Shown here piece after piece: positions 18,014 through 26,831 of a stretch of DNA of 64,000 bases (position 1 is its first letter; each line of letters opens with the position of its first letter). The translations under genes were made by a program, and so were the position numbers. The notes under the pieces were generated by a model. The model saw only the letters and a program-made list of their open reading frames with translations. It did not search any database and was not told the origin of the DNA. Source of the DNA: Stenotrophomonas maltophilia. Its GTDB lineage: Bacteria; Pseudomonadota; Gammaproteobacteria; Xanthomonadales; Xanthomonadaceae. Location: positions 336,453 to 400,452 of the forward strand of contig DEVL01000005.1 in assembly GCA_002363385.1 (NCBI GenBank). Reading direction: 5' to 3'.

Positions 18014-18988
18014 TTACTCCGCCTCCAGACCGGCAAGCGTCATCACCCACGCTGGCACCGGCGGTTCACCCGCGTAGAACGCCTTCGGTTTGTTCTCGGC
18101 CATCGCCCAGCGCTGGATCCAGCTGATACCGCCGGCGCCGTTGTAGCCGTCGGCGTGCTGGTAGGCCGGATCCTGCAGTGCCGTCTCCAGCGTGATGAAG
18201 CGGTAGCCGCGGCGGCGCGTGGCGGCCACCAGTTCCTCCACGCAGTCCGCGCTGAGCGCGTTGGCGTGGATCAGCCACACCTGTGCAGGCAACCGGCCCA
18301 GCAGCTGCCGTCCCTGCTGCTCGTAGTAGTCCAGCTTGTTGAGCATGTACGGCACATAGCCACGGCGCAGCTGGCGCAGGCGGGCCTCACGCGCGACCGG
18401 ATCGGTCTCGGTGTCGCGCACGCGGTCGTAGGCGAACGCCCAGATCCACTCGCTGTTGTCGACGGTGACGGGGGCGATCCGGTAGCCGTGCTGCTGCAGG
18501 AACACGCCCAGCGCAGCGCGTTCTTCCGGGGACTGCCCGGCACGCAGATACGGATGCCGGAACCAGCGAGGCGCCTGCCCGGTTTCAGCCAGCAACGGGC
18601 GCAGCGTGGTCTCACCGCGCAGGATGTCCTGCTCGTAGGCGGCCAGCCCGATCGCATGCAGATCGACATGGCCGAAGGTGTGGTTGCCCAGTTCGAACCC
18701 GGCATCGCGCCAGTCGCGCAGCATCTGCACCCGTGCGGGTTGCACCCGCCCATCCACCTCGAGTTTGACCTCGTTGACGAAGCCCACCACCGGCACGTCG
18801 GCCCGCTTCAGGGCTGCGATCAACTGCGCATGACGGGCGGCAAGCGCGGGCTCAGCGCGTTCGTCCAGACGCTGCCAGGGCAGATCGTCGATGGTCAGCG
18901 CGATGCGCCGCTCCGGCTCGGCCGCGTGCGCGATACCGGCCAGGCACAGCAATGCCAGCACGCCACTCCGAAGGACTCCCTTGTGCAT
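18014..18988 (-). CDS. Exported polysaccharide deacetylase, NodB domain
   Basis: 324 residues with a signal peptide (MHKGVLRSGVLALLCLAGIAHA). NodB motifs are in order: IALTIDDLPW (motif 1 with DD), LGNHTFGHVDLH (zinc histidines) and RHPYLRAG. The late part, QVWLIHANALSADCVEELV, carries the last catalytic His. Such enzymes remove acetyl groups from N-acetylated glycans or peptidoglycan. It may act on cell-wall material, given the transglycosylase nearby, but the substrate is unknown. Confidence 0.9.
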   Translation of the reverse strand: MHKGVLRSGVLALLCLAGIAHAAEPERRIALTIDDLPWQRLDERAEPALAARHAQLIAALKRADVPVVGFVNEVKLEVDGRVQPARVQMLRDWRDAGFELGNHTFGHVDLHAIGLAAYEQDILRGETTLRPLLAETGQAPRWFRHPYLRAGQSPEERAALGVFLQQHGYRIAPVTVDNSEWIWAFAYDRVRDTETDPVAREARLRQLRRGYVPYMLNKLDYYEQQGRQLLGRLPAQVWLIHANALSADCVEELVAATRRRGYRFITLETALQDPAYQHADGYNGAGGISWIQRWAMAENKPKAFYAGEPPVPAWVMTLAGLEAE

Positions 18989-19067
18989 CCGTCACTCCCA
19001 TCGCGATACCCGGCCCCAGCATAGCGCCGGGTATCACGGTCCACCTTGCCGGGTGCGGCGGCTGGGC

Positions 19068-20270
19068 TCAGTGCGTGATCGGCGCCCAGGCGCGCGGCTG
19101 GCGCAGCACCACCATCAACGTGGCCAGCAGCAGCACCAGCAGGACCGCTGGCAGCCAGCGCTCACCGACGGTTTCCAGCATCACGCCGCCGAGAATGCCT
19201 GCCAGCGCGATGGCCAGATTCCAGCCGGTCACCACGAAGGACTGCGCGATGTCCCCGGCCTCGTCGGCACGGCGCGCCACGGCGGTCTGGAACAGCGTGG
19301 GAACGCCACCGAAGGAGATGCCCCACACCACCGTACCGATCACCAGCACCCACGGCGAGCCCGGCCACAGCACGAACGCCATGGCCGACAACGCAAACGC
19401 CACCGTGCTGGCGATCACCAGCGCGCGCAGCCACCGGTCGACCAGCAGCCCGGTGATCCAGATGCCGACCAGCGCGGCCACGCCGAACACCAACAGCAGA
19501 CGATCCAGCCACACCGCCGCGCCGGACAGCGCCGCAAACGGTTCGATATAGGTGTAGAGCACGTTGTGCGCCAGCACGTACAGAAACATCGTCAGCAAGG
19601 CGGTGCGCATGCCGCGCAGACGCAGTACGTTGCCCAACGGCTGCTGGGCCGCCGCACCCGGGGCCGGCAACGGCGGCAGCGCCAGCCGCGCCCACACCAG
19701 CAGGGCGACGCTGAGCAGCGACATCAACCCGAACGCCCAGCGCCAACCGATGGTCTGGCCCAACAGCGTACCGGCCGGAATGCCCAGCGACAGCGCCAGC
19801 GGCGTGCCGACCATCGCCACGGCGATCGCGCGGCCCTGCAGCTGCGGCACCACCATGCGGCTGGCATAGCCCGCCACCAGCGACCACAGCAGACCCGCGC
19901 TGATGCCCGCGCAGAAACGTGCGACCAGCATCAGCCCGTAGTGGTGCGTCATCGCGGTGATGGTATTGACCACCACGAAGCCGGCGATCGCGGTGAGCAG
20001 CAGCGGGCGGCGTGGCCAGCGTCGGGTCAAGGCGGTCATCGGCAGTGCGGCCACGAGCGAGCCCAAGGCGTAGATCGTGACCAGCTGGCCGACCAGTGCG
20101 CGGCTGACACCGAGATCGGCGCTCATCGGTGACAGCAGGCCGGCCGGCAATGCTTCGGTGAGGATGGTGATAAAGCCCGCGCACGCCAGCGCCAGCAGGC
20201 CGCCGAAGGGCAATCGAGTGGCCGCGTTGGGCAGCGGCACGGCGGTGGGATCGACCGCGTGACCGCTCAT
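19068..20270 (-). CDS. MFS transporter, probable sugar or drug efflux (DHA1-like)
   Basis: 400 residues with about twelve hydrophobic segments. It opens with FGGLLALACAGFITILTEALPAG, the usual first helix of YdhP/SotB-like DHA1 carriers. The loop motif LTRRWPRRPLLL follows helix 2, RFCAGISAGLLWSLVAGYASR is motif B-like, and LGIPAGTLLGQTIGWRWAF is motif C. It is divergent from a LysR regulator across 307 bases, the usual arrangement for a regulator controlling its neighbour. Substrate not determinable by eye. Confidence 0.9.
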   Translation of the reverse strand: MSGHAVDPTAVPLPNAATRLPFGGLLALACAGFITILTEALPAGLLSPMSADLGVSRALVGQLVTIYALGSLVAALPMTALTRRWPRRPLLLTAIAGFVVVNTITAMTHHYGLMLVARFCAGISAGLLWSLVAGYASRMVVPQLQGRAIAVAMVGTPLALSLGIPAGTLLGQTIGWRWAFGLMSLLSVALLVWARLALPPLPAPGAAAQQPLGNVLRLRGMRTALLTMFLYVLAHNVLYTYIEPFAALSGAAVWLDRLLLVFGVAALVGIWITGLLVDRWLRALVIASTVAFALSAMAFVLWPGSPWVLVIGTVVWGISFGGVPTLFQTAVARRADEAGDIAQSFVVTGWNLAIALAGILGGVMLETVGERWLPAVLLVLLLATLMVVLRQPRAWAPITH

Positions 20271-20577
20271 GGATGCACCCGGGTGGGTATCGCATCCAGC
20301 GCGACAGTGGAACCGCTGACGTCAGGGAAGATAGACATGGAGGCGCCGCAAGTGGGGGGAGCGCCACCGTAGGCGCTGAGCCGCCGGGGAAACAGCGGGT
20401 CAGCGCTCCGTACATTCCGGACCGACGAGGCCGCAATCGGGGAATTGCCCTCCCGGCAAGGTCTTCGGCCGGAACCAAGTACCAGCGCACCGCAGTGTTT
20501 CGGGCCAATGCCTCCGCCTCCCGCCCCTCATGGCCTGCCGACCGCTACAGTGCCCGCTTTCCCCCCTGCGACCGCCC
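20271..20577. other. Divergent promoter region of MFS and LysR genes
   Basis: Intergenic 307 bases with no convincing gene. A GGATGC arm at 20271-20276 and a GCATCC arm at 20292-20297 flank ACCCGGGT directly upstream of the MFS start; this could be part of a regulatory site but no LysR T-N11-A box was confidently picked. Confidence 0.4.
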
Positions 20578-21480
20578 ATGTCAGCCTTGGACAACCTCGG
20601 CAACCTGCAGACCTTCGTGCAGGTCGCCGATACCCGCAGCTTCGTCGAGACCGGACGCATGCTCGGCATCTCCGCCTCGGCCGCCGGCAAGACCGTGTCG
20701 CGGCTGGAGCAGGCGCTGGGCGTGCGGCTGTTCCATCGCAGCACCCGCAGCGTCACCCTCACCGCTGAGGGTGAGCGCTTCCTGGTCCGCTGCCGGCGCA
20801 TCCTCGATGAGCGCGATGCCGCGCGCGATGAGCTGGTCCAGCAGACCGAAGCACCGACGGGTGTGCTGCGGGTCAGTCTGCCGCTGGTCGGCGACGTCTC
20901 GCTGCCGCTGCTGACCGAGTTCATGGCCGCCTATCCCGGCATCCGCCTGGAGCTGGATTTCGATGACCGGCTGGTGGAGGTGATCGAAGAGGGCTTCGAC
21001 GCCGTGCTGCGGGTCAGCGAGCCGACCGACTCACGCCTCAGCGCGCGGCAACTCGGCGTGTTTCCGCGCTATCTGGTCGCCTCACCCGACTACCTGGCCC
21101 GTCGCGGCACGCCGCGGGTGCCCGAGGATCTGTTGCAGCACGACTGCCTGCACTACCGCTTCCCGAGCAGCGGCAAGCTGGAACCGTGGCCACTGCCGCA
21201 GACGCCGGGCGCCGCGCCGCTCGCACTGCCGGTGTCGATGGTCAGCAACACGATCGAAGCGCGGCTGGCCTTCGCGCTGGCCGGGCGCGGCATCGCCTAC
21301 ATCCCCGAGCACTCGGTGCGCGAGGCGCTGGCCGACGGCCGCCTGCATCGGGTGATGGCCGACCTCATCCATGCCTGCGGCACCTTCTACCTGCTGTGGC
21401 CCTCCGGCCGCCATGTGCTGCCCAAGCTGCGGGTCTTCATCGATTTCATCAGCGCCCGGCTGACCGGGGTGAACTGCTGA
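20578..21480 (+). CDS. LysR-family transcriptional regulator
   Basis: 300 residues from ATG at 20578 (MSALDNLGNLQTFVQVADTR). The winged helix-turn-helix covers residues 1-60 (SFVETGRMLGISASAAGKTV, RLEQALGVRLFHRSTRSVTL), with an effector domain from about 90 (VLRVSLPLVGDVSLPLL). It probably controls the divergent MFS transporter gene. The longer frame from 20530 adds a proline-rich stretch that does not look like protein. Confidence 0.92.
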   Translation: MSALDNLGNLQTFVQVADTRSFVETGRMLGISASAAGKTVSRLEQALGVRLFHRSTRSVTLTAEGERFLVRCRRILDERDAARDELVQQTEAPTGVLRVSLPLVGDVSLPLLTEFMAAYPGIRLELDFDDRLVEVIEEGFDAVLRVSEPTDSRLSARQLGVFPRYLVASPDYLARRGTPRVPEDLLQHDCLHYRFPSSGKLEPWPLPQTPGAAPLALPVSMVSNTIEARLAFALAGRGIAYIPEHSVREALADGRLHRVMADLIHACGTFYLLWPSGRHVLPKLRVFIDFISARLTGVNC

Positions 21481-21566
21481 GCAAGCCGCGTTCATCGCCC
21501 TGGCGTCGCGCGGTTTTATACTGGCCGCGCGGCAGCCAGCCGCCTTTGTTGCCGAGGTAAGCCTAC

Positions 21567-21578
21567 ATGCGCCATTGA
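21567..21578 (+). promoter_or_regulatory. Three-codon leader ORF (M-R-H-stop) upstream of ABC-F gene
   Basis: ATGCGCCATTGA preceded by GAGG nine bases upstream, so a ribosome could initiate on it. It is followed four bases later by a small hairpin and then the ABC-F gene. This is the arrangement expected of translation-dependent attenuation, inferred only from layout. Confidence 0.45.
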
Positions 21579-21582
21579 TGCC

Positions 21583-21598
21583 GCCGTCGTCTGACGGC
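21583..21598 (+). promoter_or_regulatory. Hairpin between leader ORF and ABC-F gene
   Basis: GCCGTC-GTCT-GACGGC, a perfect six-base stem just after the MRH leader ORF; candidate attenuator element. Confidence 0.4.
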
Positions 21599-21655
21599 CC
21601 GTCTCCACCCACCTGTTCCGCAGGAGGGGAGTCCTTGGCATCCAATGGAGGTCGC

Positions 21656-23278
21656 ATGACCGCATTCGCTCTCACGCTTGATCGCGTGACACAGACCCTG
21701 CCCGACGGCCGGGTCCTGTTTTCCGAACTGTGCGCCGCGTTCGACGGCACCCCGACCGGCCTGGTCGGGCGCAACGGCGTGGGCAAAAGCCTGCTCGCGC
21801 GCCTGCTCAGTGGCGATCTCGCGCCCAGCTCCGGCCGCATCCTGCGCAGCGGCCCGGTGCACCTGCTCACGCAGCACAGCGGCGTACCCGCAGGCCGTAT
21901 CGCCGATCTGGCCGGTGTCGGCGCGGTGCTCGATGCCCTGCACCGCATCGAAGCCGGCAGCGTGGATCCGGACGACTTCACCCGCGTGGGTGAGCACTGG
22001 GACCTCCGCGAGCAGCTGCAGGCGCAGTGGCAGCTGCTCGGCCTGCCCGCGCTGGATCCCCTGCGGCCCGCCGCCACGCTCAGCGGTGGCCAGGCGATGC
22101 AGGTCGCGCTGGCCGGTGCGTTCCTGTCCGGTGCCGAGGGGCTGATCCTGGATGAACCCAGCAACCACCTCGACGCCGCCCACCGCACACGCCTGATCGA
22201 GGCGCTGCAGCGCTGGCACGGTGGCCTGATCGTGATCAGCCACGACCGCACGTTGCTGCGGCACATGGCGCGTATAGTCGAGCTGTCGCCAGGCGGGCTG
22301 CGCCAGTACGGCGGCAACTACGCTCTCTACGCCGAACAGAAACAGGACGAGCGGCGCAGTGCCCAGGCCCAGCTGACCCTGCGCAAGCGCGAGCGCCGCC
22401 AGCAGCAGACCGAGCTGCGCGATCAGCGCGAGAAGATGGCGCATCGGCAAGCGCGCGCCACACGCGATGCACGCACCGCCAACCAGGCACCGATCCTGCT
22501 CGGTGGCATGAAGAACCGCAGCGAGCACACTGCCGGCCGCTGGCAGGCACAGCAGAACGAGCGCCGCATCGAACTGGATGCGCGCGTGCGCGAGGCTGCC
22601 GGCGAGGTGGAGCAGGACATCGAGATCGCCCTGCTCGCGCCGGTGATCCATGAGCCCGGGCCCCAGCGTGTGGCCGAGCTCATCGCCGCCGAACTGCCGT
22701 GGGTGCCGGCGCCTTGGAACATGCTGGATCTCACCGTGCTGCGCGGCCAGCGGATCGGCGTACAGGGCCGCAACGGCAGCGGCAAATCCACCCTCCTGCG
22801 GCTGCTGGCCGGCACCTTGGTGCCGGTGTCGGGGCACGTCGAAGTGGCGGCCAGCGTCGCCCTGCTCGATCAGACGCTCACGATGCTGCCCGATGAGGCC
22901 TCGGCCCTGTCACTGCTGCAGCGCGCGCATCCGGTAGCCGACGAAGGCACCCTGCGCACGCAGTTGGCCCTGCTCGGCCTGGATGCCGAGCGCAGCCTGC
23001 GGCCGTTGGACACGCTCAGCGGTGGCGAACGCCTGAAGGCGGCGCTGGCGTCCGTGCTGTACGCGCAGACGCCGCCGCAATTGCTGCTGCTCGACGAACC
23101 CGGCAATCACCTCGACCTGCCCTCGCTGACCGCGCTGGAGCAGATGCTCAGCCAGTACCGCGGCACGCTGATGATCGTGTCGCACGATGCCGCGCTGCTG
23201 GAGGCGGTGGGATTGACTGACGTTCTGAGCGCGACGAGCGTCGGGTGGCAACTGACGGGCTGGTTTGAATCCTCATGA
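21656..23278 (+). CDS. ABC-F family ATPase
   Basis: 540 residues with two ATP-binding cassettes and no membrane segments. The first has VGRNGVGKSLLARL (Walker A), TLSGGQAMQVALA (signature) and GLILDEPSNHLD (Walker B). A charged linker (about residues 225-330, QARATRDARTANQAPILL) follows. The second has VQGRNGSGKSTLLRLL, TLSGGERLKAALA and LLLLDEPGNHLD. ABC-F proteins act on the ribosome in translation rescue or antibiotic protection. Start at 21656 supported by TGGAGG just before. The stop codon region overlaps the first hip operator. Confidence 0.92.
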   Translation: MTAFALTLDRVTQTLPDGRVLFSELCAAFDGTPTGLVGRNGVGKSLLARLLSGDLAPSSGRILRSGPVHLLTQHSGVPAGRIADLAGVGAVLDALHRIEAGSVDPDDFTRVGEHWDLREQLQAQWQLLGLPALDPLRPAATLSGGQAMQVALAGAFLSGAEGLILDEPSNHLDAAHRTRLIEALQRWHGGLIVISHDRTLLRHMARIVELSPGGLRQYGGNYALYAEQKQDERRSAQAQLTLRKRERRQQQTELRDQREKMAHRQARATRDARTANQAPILLGGMKNRSEHTAGRWQAQQNERRIELDARVREAAGEVEQDIEIALLAPVIHEPGPQRVAELIAAELPWVPAPWNMLDLTVLRGQRIGVQGRNGSGKSTLLRLLAGTLVPVSGHVEVAASVALLDQTLTMLPDEASALSLLQRAHPVADEGTLRTQLALLGLDAERSLRPLDTLSGGERLKAALASVLYAQTPPQLLLLDEPGNHLDLPSLTALEQMLSQYRGTLMIVSHDAALLEAVGLTDVLSATSVGWQLTGWFESS

Positions 23279-23289
23279 TCGAGAGGATT
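23268..23289. promoter_or_regulatory. hip operator O1 (inverted repeat)
   Basis: AATCCTC-N8-GAGGATT, 22 bases with perfect 7-base arms, overlapping the end of the ABC-F gene. Half-sites resemble the ATCC/GGAT core bound by HipB proteins. O2 and O3 start exactly 50 and 100 bases downstream. Confidence 0.75.
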
Positions 23290-23317
23290 ATTCTCGTGTC
23301 GACACGCCTTTAATTGA

Positions 23318-23339
23318 AATCCTCACGTCAAAAAGGATT
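23318..23339. promoter_or_regulatory. hip operator O2 (inverted repeat)
   Basis: AATCC-N12-GGATT, with the same 22-base frame as O1. A possible -35 TTGAAA at 23314-23319 overlaps its left edge, so occupancy could block the promoter. Confidence 0.75.
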
Positions 23340-23367
23340 TTGGCGTACTCTCGCACCACTGCGGCAG

Positions 23368-23389
23368 AATCCACACGTCCGTAAGGATA
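23368..23389. promoter_or_regulatory. hip operator O3 (inverted repeat)
   Basis: AATCC-N12-GGATA, four bases before the hipB start codon. Same spacing and half-sites as O1 and O2. Confidence 0.75.
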
Positions 23390-23393
23390 ATGC

Positions 23394-23663
23394 ATGAAGG
23401 TCACGCTCAAGCACCATGAAGAACTCGGTCCCCTGGTCCGAGCCACGCGCAAGTGCCAGGGAATGCGCCAGGACGACACCGCCGAAGGCATCGGCGTCAG
23501 CGAGAACTTCCTTGCCAAGGTCGAGCGCGGCGGCGGCACTGTGCAGTGGCAGAAGCTGTTCCAGGTTCTAACGGAACTCGGCCTGCGCGTGGAGATCGAT
23601 GTGCCCGACGCGGCCGTAGCACTGCTGCAGGAGCAGGACAGAATGCGCGGAGCGAAACGATGA
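23394..23663 (+). CDS. hipB: HipB-like antitoxin, HTH transcriptional repressor
   Basis: 89 residues with an XRE-type helix-turn-helix: LVRATRKCQGMRQDDTAEGI, GVSENFLAKVERG and LFQVLTELGLRVEID. This is the HipB layout (N-terminal HTH, short C-terminal strand). It should bind HipA and repress the operon through the three upstream operators. The stop overlaps the hipA start (ATGA), so translation is coupled. Confidence 0.9.
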   Translation: MKVTLKHHEELGPLVRATRKCQGMRQDDTAEGIGVSENFLAKVERGGGTVQWQKLFQVLTELGLRVEIDVPDAAVALLQEQDRMRGAKR

Positions 23664-25030
23664 ATTCGTCATCCATCAACGCTGCCCAACCTGCGTCGGG
23701 TGACGTGTTCCTGGAAGGGATGCACTATCCAGAGCGCGCGTTGCTGGCCACCCTGGATGGCCAGCCCGTTGGCACCTTGCACGAGCATCGAAACCTATGG
23801 CGGTTCGAGTACGCGCCCACCTGGCGTGATCATCCAGAGAGCTTCGACCTCTCGCCTTGGCTGCCGCGCAGCCACAGCCCCATTCTGGACGGCAGTACTT
23901 CGCGCCCCGTGCAATGGTACTTCGACAATCTGCTCCCAGAAGATCAGCAGCGCACACGCATGGCGCAGGACGCTGGACTCCGCGGCAGCGATGACTTCGC
24001 CCTGCTGACCCACTACGGTACTGAATCCGCGGGTGCGCTGACCCTGCTGCCCCCGCATGTAACCCTGGCGCCAGGGAGCCGGGCGCGATTGCCGGATGCC
24101 GAACTCTCCCAGCGCATCCAGAACCTGCCGCGCCACTCACTGGCCGGCGGCGCGGAAAAGCGAATGTCGCTGGCCGGCGCACAACACAAATTGGCCGTCA
24201 TCGAAGACCAAGGCTTGCTGTACCAGCCTGTCGGCACGGAAACGTCCACCCATGTTCTGAAGCCGGACAGTACCGACCCTGATTATCCGCACACGGTGAT
24301 CAACGAGTATTTTGTCATGCGCCTGGCCCGCGCGATGGGGCTGATGGTGCCCGAGGTGCAGCGACGCTATGTGCCCGAGCCGGTTTTTCTGATCGAACGG
24401 TTTGACCGTGTAACGGACGGCGGCAGCACACGCCGCGTGCATGCCATCGACGCCTGCCAACTGTTGAACCTCCAGCGCGGAGACAAATACAGTGCGGGAA
24501 GCCTTCGGACGTTGGGTGCGGCAATCCACTACTGCCGCGAGAGACTTAACACGCGCAGGCGACTGTTTGACTGGTTGGTGTTCAATGTGTTGACTGGCAA
24601 CGACGATGCCCATCTGAAGAACCTGAGCTTTCTCGTCGGCACAGGTGGCACCGACCTTGCCCCACACTACGATCTGCTCAGCACCGTCGCGGGCCGCAGC
24701 CGCGCCTACAAAGAGGACAGTCCGAGCTGGCCGCAAGCGTCTACGCTTGCTTGGGATCTGCTCGGCGTGCAGCGTTTCGCCGATATCACGCCAGCCTTGC
24801 TGGTCGATGCCGGGGTACAGCTGGGCCTGCCGTCGCGCTTGGCGCAGCGGCGCCTTTCCGAGATGGTGTCCCGTGTCGTTCCGTTGGCTGAGGCGGTGAA
24901 GGCGGAGATCGAAACGGAAAACGCTCACTGGGCGGATGTCGCCGGGGTGACGCTGTACGGCGAGATGCGCATGGTGCGAACGATCATCGAAGTGGTCATC
25001 AAGGACATGGCAAGGCAACTGACCACCTGA
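23660..25030 (+). CDS. hipA: HipA-like serine/threonine kinase toxin
   Basis: 456 residues with the HipA kinase fold. The N-terminal subdomain has PVQWYFDNLLPE and RMSLAGAQHKLAV; the nucleotide-binding Lys is in THVLKPDS, followed by NEYFVMRLARAMGL and FLIERFDR. The catalytic loop is LTGNDDAHLKN (about residue 312), and the metal-binding Asp is in PHYDLLS. Key residues are all present. HipA kinases phosphorylate aminoacyl-tRNA synthetases (GltX in E. coli) and slow growth. The start was chosen at 23660 by the ATGA overlap with hipB. The C-terminus is convergent with the next gene. Confidence 0.93.
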   Translation: MNSSSINAAQPASGDVFLEGMHYPERALLATLDGQPVGTLHEHRNLWRFEYAPTWRDHPESFDLSPWLPRSHSPILDGSTSRPVQWYFDNLLPEDQQRTRMAQDAGLRGSDDFALLTHYGTESAGALTLLPPHVTLAPGSRARLPDAELSQRIQNLPRHSLAGGAEKRMSLAGAQHKLAVIEDQGLLYQPVGTETSTHVLKPDSTDPDYPHTVINEYFVMRLARAMGLMVPEVQRRYVPEPVFLIERFDRVTDGGSTRRVHAIDACQLLNLQRGDKYSAGSLRTLGAAIHYCRERLNTRRRLFDWLVFNVLTGNDDAHLKNLSFLVGTGGTDLAPHYDLLSTVAGRSRAYKEDSPSWPQASTLAWDLLGVQRFADITPALLVDAGVQLGLPSRLAQRRLSEMVSRVVPLAEAVKAEIETENAHWADVAGVTLYGEMRMVRTIIEVVIKDMARQLTT

Positions 25031-25048
25031 ACTCCTGCATCCGTTTGC

Positions 25049-26380
25049 TCATGCGCGCGCCCACGCCGGGAACGCATCCGGCAACAACTGCCACAACAGC
25101 GGCCCGGCGCGCAGCTCTTCATCGTTGAGCAGGCAGGCATCGAGCTCGGCCCGCACCGCGTGCTCGTCCATGGAAACGCCGATCACCGCCAGCTCCTGGC
25201 GGCGGTCGCCCCACCAGGGATGCCACAGCCTGCGCATCGCCTGGTACTCACCGGCGTCGCCGACCTGCTCCACGGTGGGCAGCGGCGCGGTCCAGCATGC
25301 CGCCTGCTGGCGGGCCCAGCCGATATCCGTGTAGGGCACGCGCGTAGGTGGCAGCTCGGGCACAGTGTTCTCCAGGCCCGCTTCCATGCGCTCGCGCGAG
25401 GCGTACCAGCCCCCCGCGACCGAGGTCTGCGTGGCCGCACCGACGCTGGAGAGCTCACCCACCGAGTCCATGCGGTTGGCCAGCCAGAAGAAGCCCTTGC
25501 TGCGGATCACGCTGCCCAGCCCGGTGTCCAGCAAACGCGCGAAGCGCTGCGGATGGAACGGCCGGCGCGAGCGGTAGACGAAACTGGTGATGCCGTATTC
25601 CTCGGTCTCCGGTGTGTGCTGCCCGCGCAGTGCCTGCATCCAGCCCGGTGCCAACTGCGCTTTGACGAAGTCGTAGCGGCCGGTATCAAGCACCTCGTGC
25701 AGCGGCACGTTGCCGTGTTCGGACAGCACCAGCCGCGCGTCCCGGTTCATCGCGCGCAGCACGGCCAGCGTGGATTGCAGCGTGTCGTCGTCGATCAGAT
25801 CGCACTTGCTCACCACGATCACGTTGGCGAACTCGATCTGCTCGGCGAGCAGATTTACCACGCCGCGGTCGTCGTCCTCACCAGCCTGCTGGCCGCGGTC
25901 GATCAGCCGATCGCTGGAGCCGAAGTCGTGGAGGAACTGCGCGCCATCGACCACCGTCACCAGCGTGTCCAGCCGCGCGATGTCGCTGAGGCTGAAGCCC
26001 GCCTCATCGCGCACCGAGAAGGTCGCCGCGACCGGCATCGGCTCGGCGATCCCGGTCGACTCGATCAACAGATAGTCATAGCGTCCCTCCGCCGCAAGCC
26101 TGCGCACCTCGTGCAGCAGGTCATCGCGCAGCGTGCAGCAGATGCAGCCGTTGCTGAACTCCACCAGCGTCTCCTCGGTGCGGCTGAGCGCGGCGCCGCC
26201 ATCGCGGACCAGCTGCGCGTCGACATTGATCTCGCTCATGTCGTTGACGATCACCGCCACCCGGCGGCCCTCGCGGTTGCGTAGCAGCTGATTGAGCAGG
26301 GTGGTCTTGCCGGCACCGAGGAAGCCGGACAGCACCGTCACCGGCAGACGGGAATCATGAAGGGCAGCGGAGGCAGTCAT
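25049..26380 (-). CDS. G3E GTPase, CobW/ZigA-type zinc metallochaperone
   Basis: 443 residues: P-loop LSGFLGAGKTTLLNQLL, the metal motif GCICC (CxCC) in FSNGCICCTLRDDL, LIESTGIAEPMPVA (Walker B region), VVSKCDLID (NKxD-like) and a C-terminal CobW_C domain (RRPFHPQRFARLL). Zur-regulated members deliver zinc to client proteins during zinc starvation. A Zur-like palindrome lies 26 bases upstream, between this gene and merC. The frame is open to 26425, but MTASAALHDS at 26380 is the better start because the upstream part overlaps the operator. Confidence 0.9.
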   Translation of the reverse strand: MTASAALHDSRLPVTVLSGFLGAGKTTLLNQLLRNREGRRVAVIVNDMSEINVDAQLVRDGGAALSRTEETLVEFSNGCICCTLRDDLLHEVRRLAAEGRYDYLLIESTGIAEPMPVAATFSVRDEAGFSLSDIARLDTLVTVVDGAQFLHDFGSSDRLIDRGQQAGEDDDRGVVNLLAEQIEFANVIVVSKCDLIDDDTLQSTLAVLRAMNRDARLVLSEHGNVPLHEVLDTGRYDFVKAQLAPGWMQALRGQHTPETEEYGITSFVYRSRRPFHPQRFARLLDTGLGSVIRSKGFFWLANRMDSVGELSSVGAATQTSVAGGWYASRERMEAGLENTVPELPPTRVPYTDIGWARQQAACWTAPLPTVEQVGDAGEYQAMRRLWHPWWGDRRQELAVIGVSMDEHAVRAELDACLLNDEELRAGPLLWQLLPDAFPAWARA

Positions 26381-26405
26381 GGCGCAGCAGGTCTGGAGGG
26401 GAATT

Positions 26406-26428
26406 GAAATGTTACTATATAACATTCA
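26406..26428. promoter_or_regulatory. Zur-box-like operator
   Basis: GAAATGTTA-CTATA-TAACATTCA contains the perfect palindrome AATGTTA-N5-TAACATT. It matches the gammaproteobacterial Zur consensus closely. It sits in the gap between the divergent G3E GTPase and MerC genes, both plausible zinc-starvation genes. Confidence 0.85.
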
Positions 26429-26450
26429 CAGACCAAAACCCCCACGCCCC

Positions 26451-26822
26451 ATGAAGCGATCCTCTGCCCTGTTGGATGCCGGCGCGATTGCGCTGTCCGG
26501 CCTATGCCTGCTGCACTGCCTGGCCCTGCCGCTGCTGGCGGCGATGCTCCCGCTGATGGGCGTGTGGGCCGAAGCCGAGTGGGTGCATGCCCTGTTCGTG
26601 GCGATCGCCGCGCCGGTGACCGGCTTCGCACTGTGGCGCGCGCACCGCCAACATCGCCTGCCCGTGCTGGCGATCACTGGTGCTTTGGCCGGGCTGTTGT
26701 TGCTGCTGGCCGGCGCCGTGGGCTGGCCGAGCCATGAGGCCGAGACCCCGATGACCGTGGTCGGCAGCCTGCTGTTGGCCAGCACGCATGTGTGGAATGC
26801 CTGGCGGCGGCACCGGCACTGA
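26451..26822 (+). CDS. MerC-domain membrane protein
   Basis: 123 residues with four hydrophobic segments. It has the cysteine pair CLLHC in the first helix (GLCLLHCLALPLLAAML), which is the MerC signature. MerC proteins transport mercury or other soft metals, and chromosomal copies under Zur are common in this group. The ATG at 26451 is preferred since upstream in-frame codons cover the operator. Divergent from the G3E GTPase across the Zur-like box. Confidence 0.88.
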   Translation: MKRSSALLDAGAIALSGLCLLHCLALPLLAAMLPLMGVWAEAEWVHALFVAIAAPVTGFALWRAHRQHRLPVLAITGALAGLLLLLAGAVGWPSHEAETPMTVVGSLLLASTHVWNAWRRHRH

Positions 26823-26831
26823 GCGGGTGGC

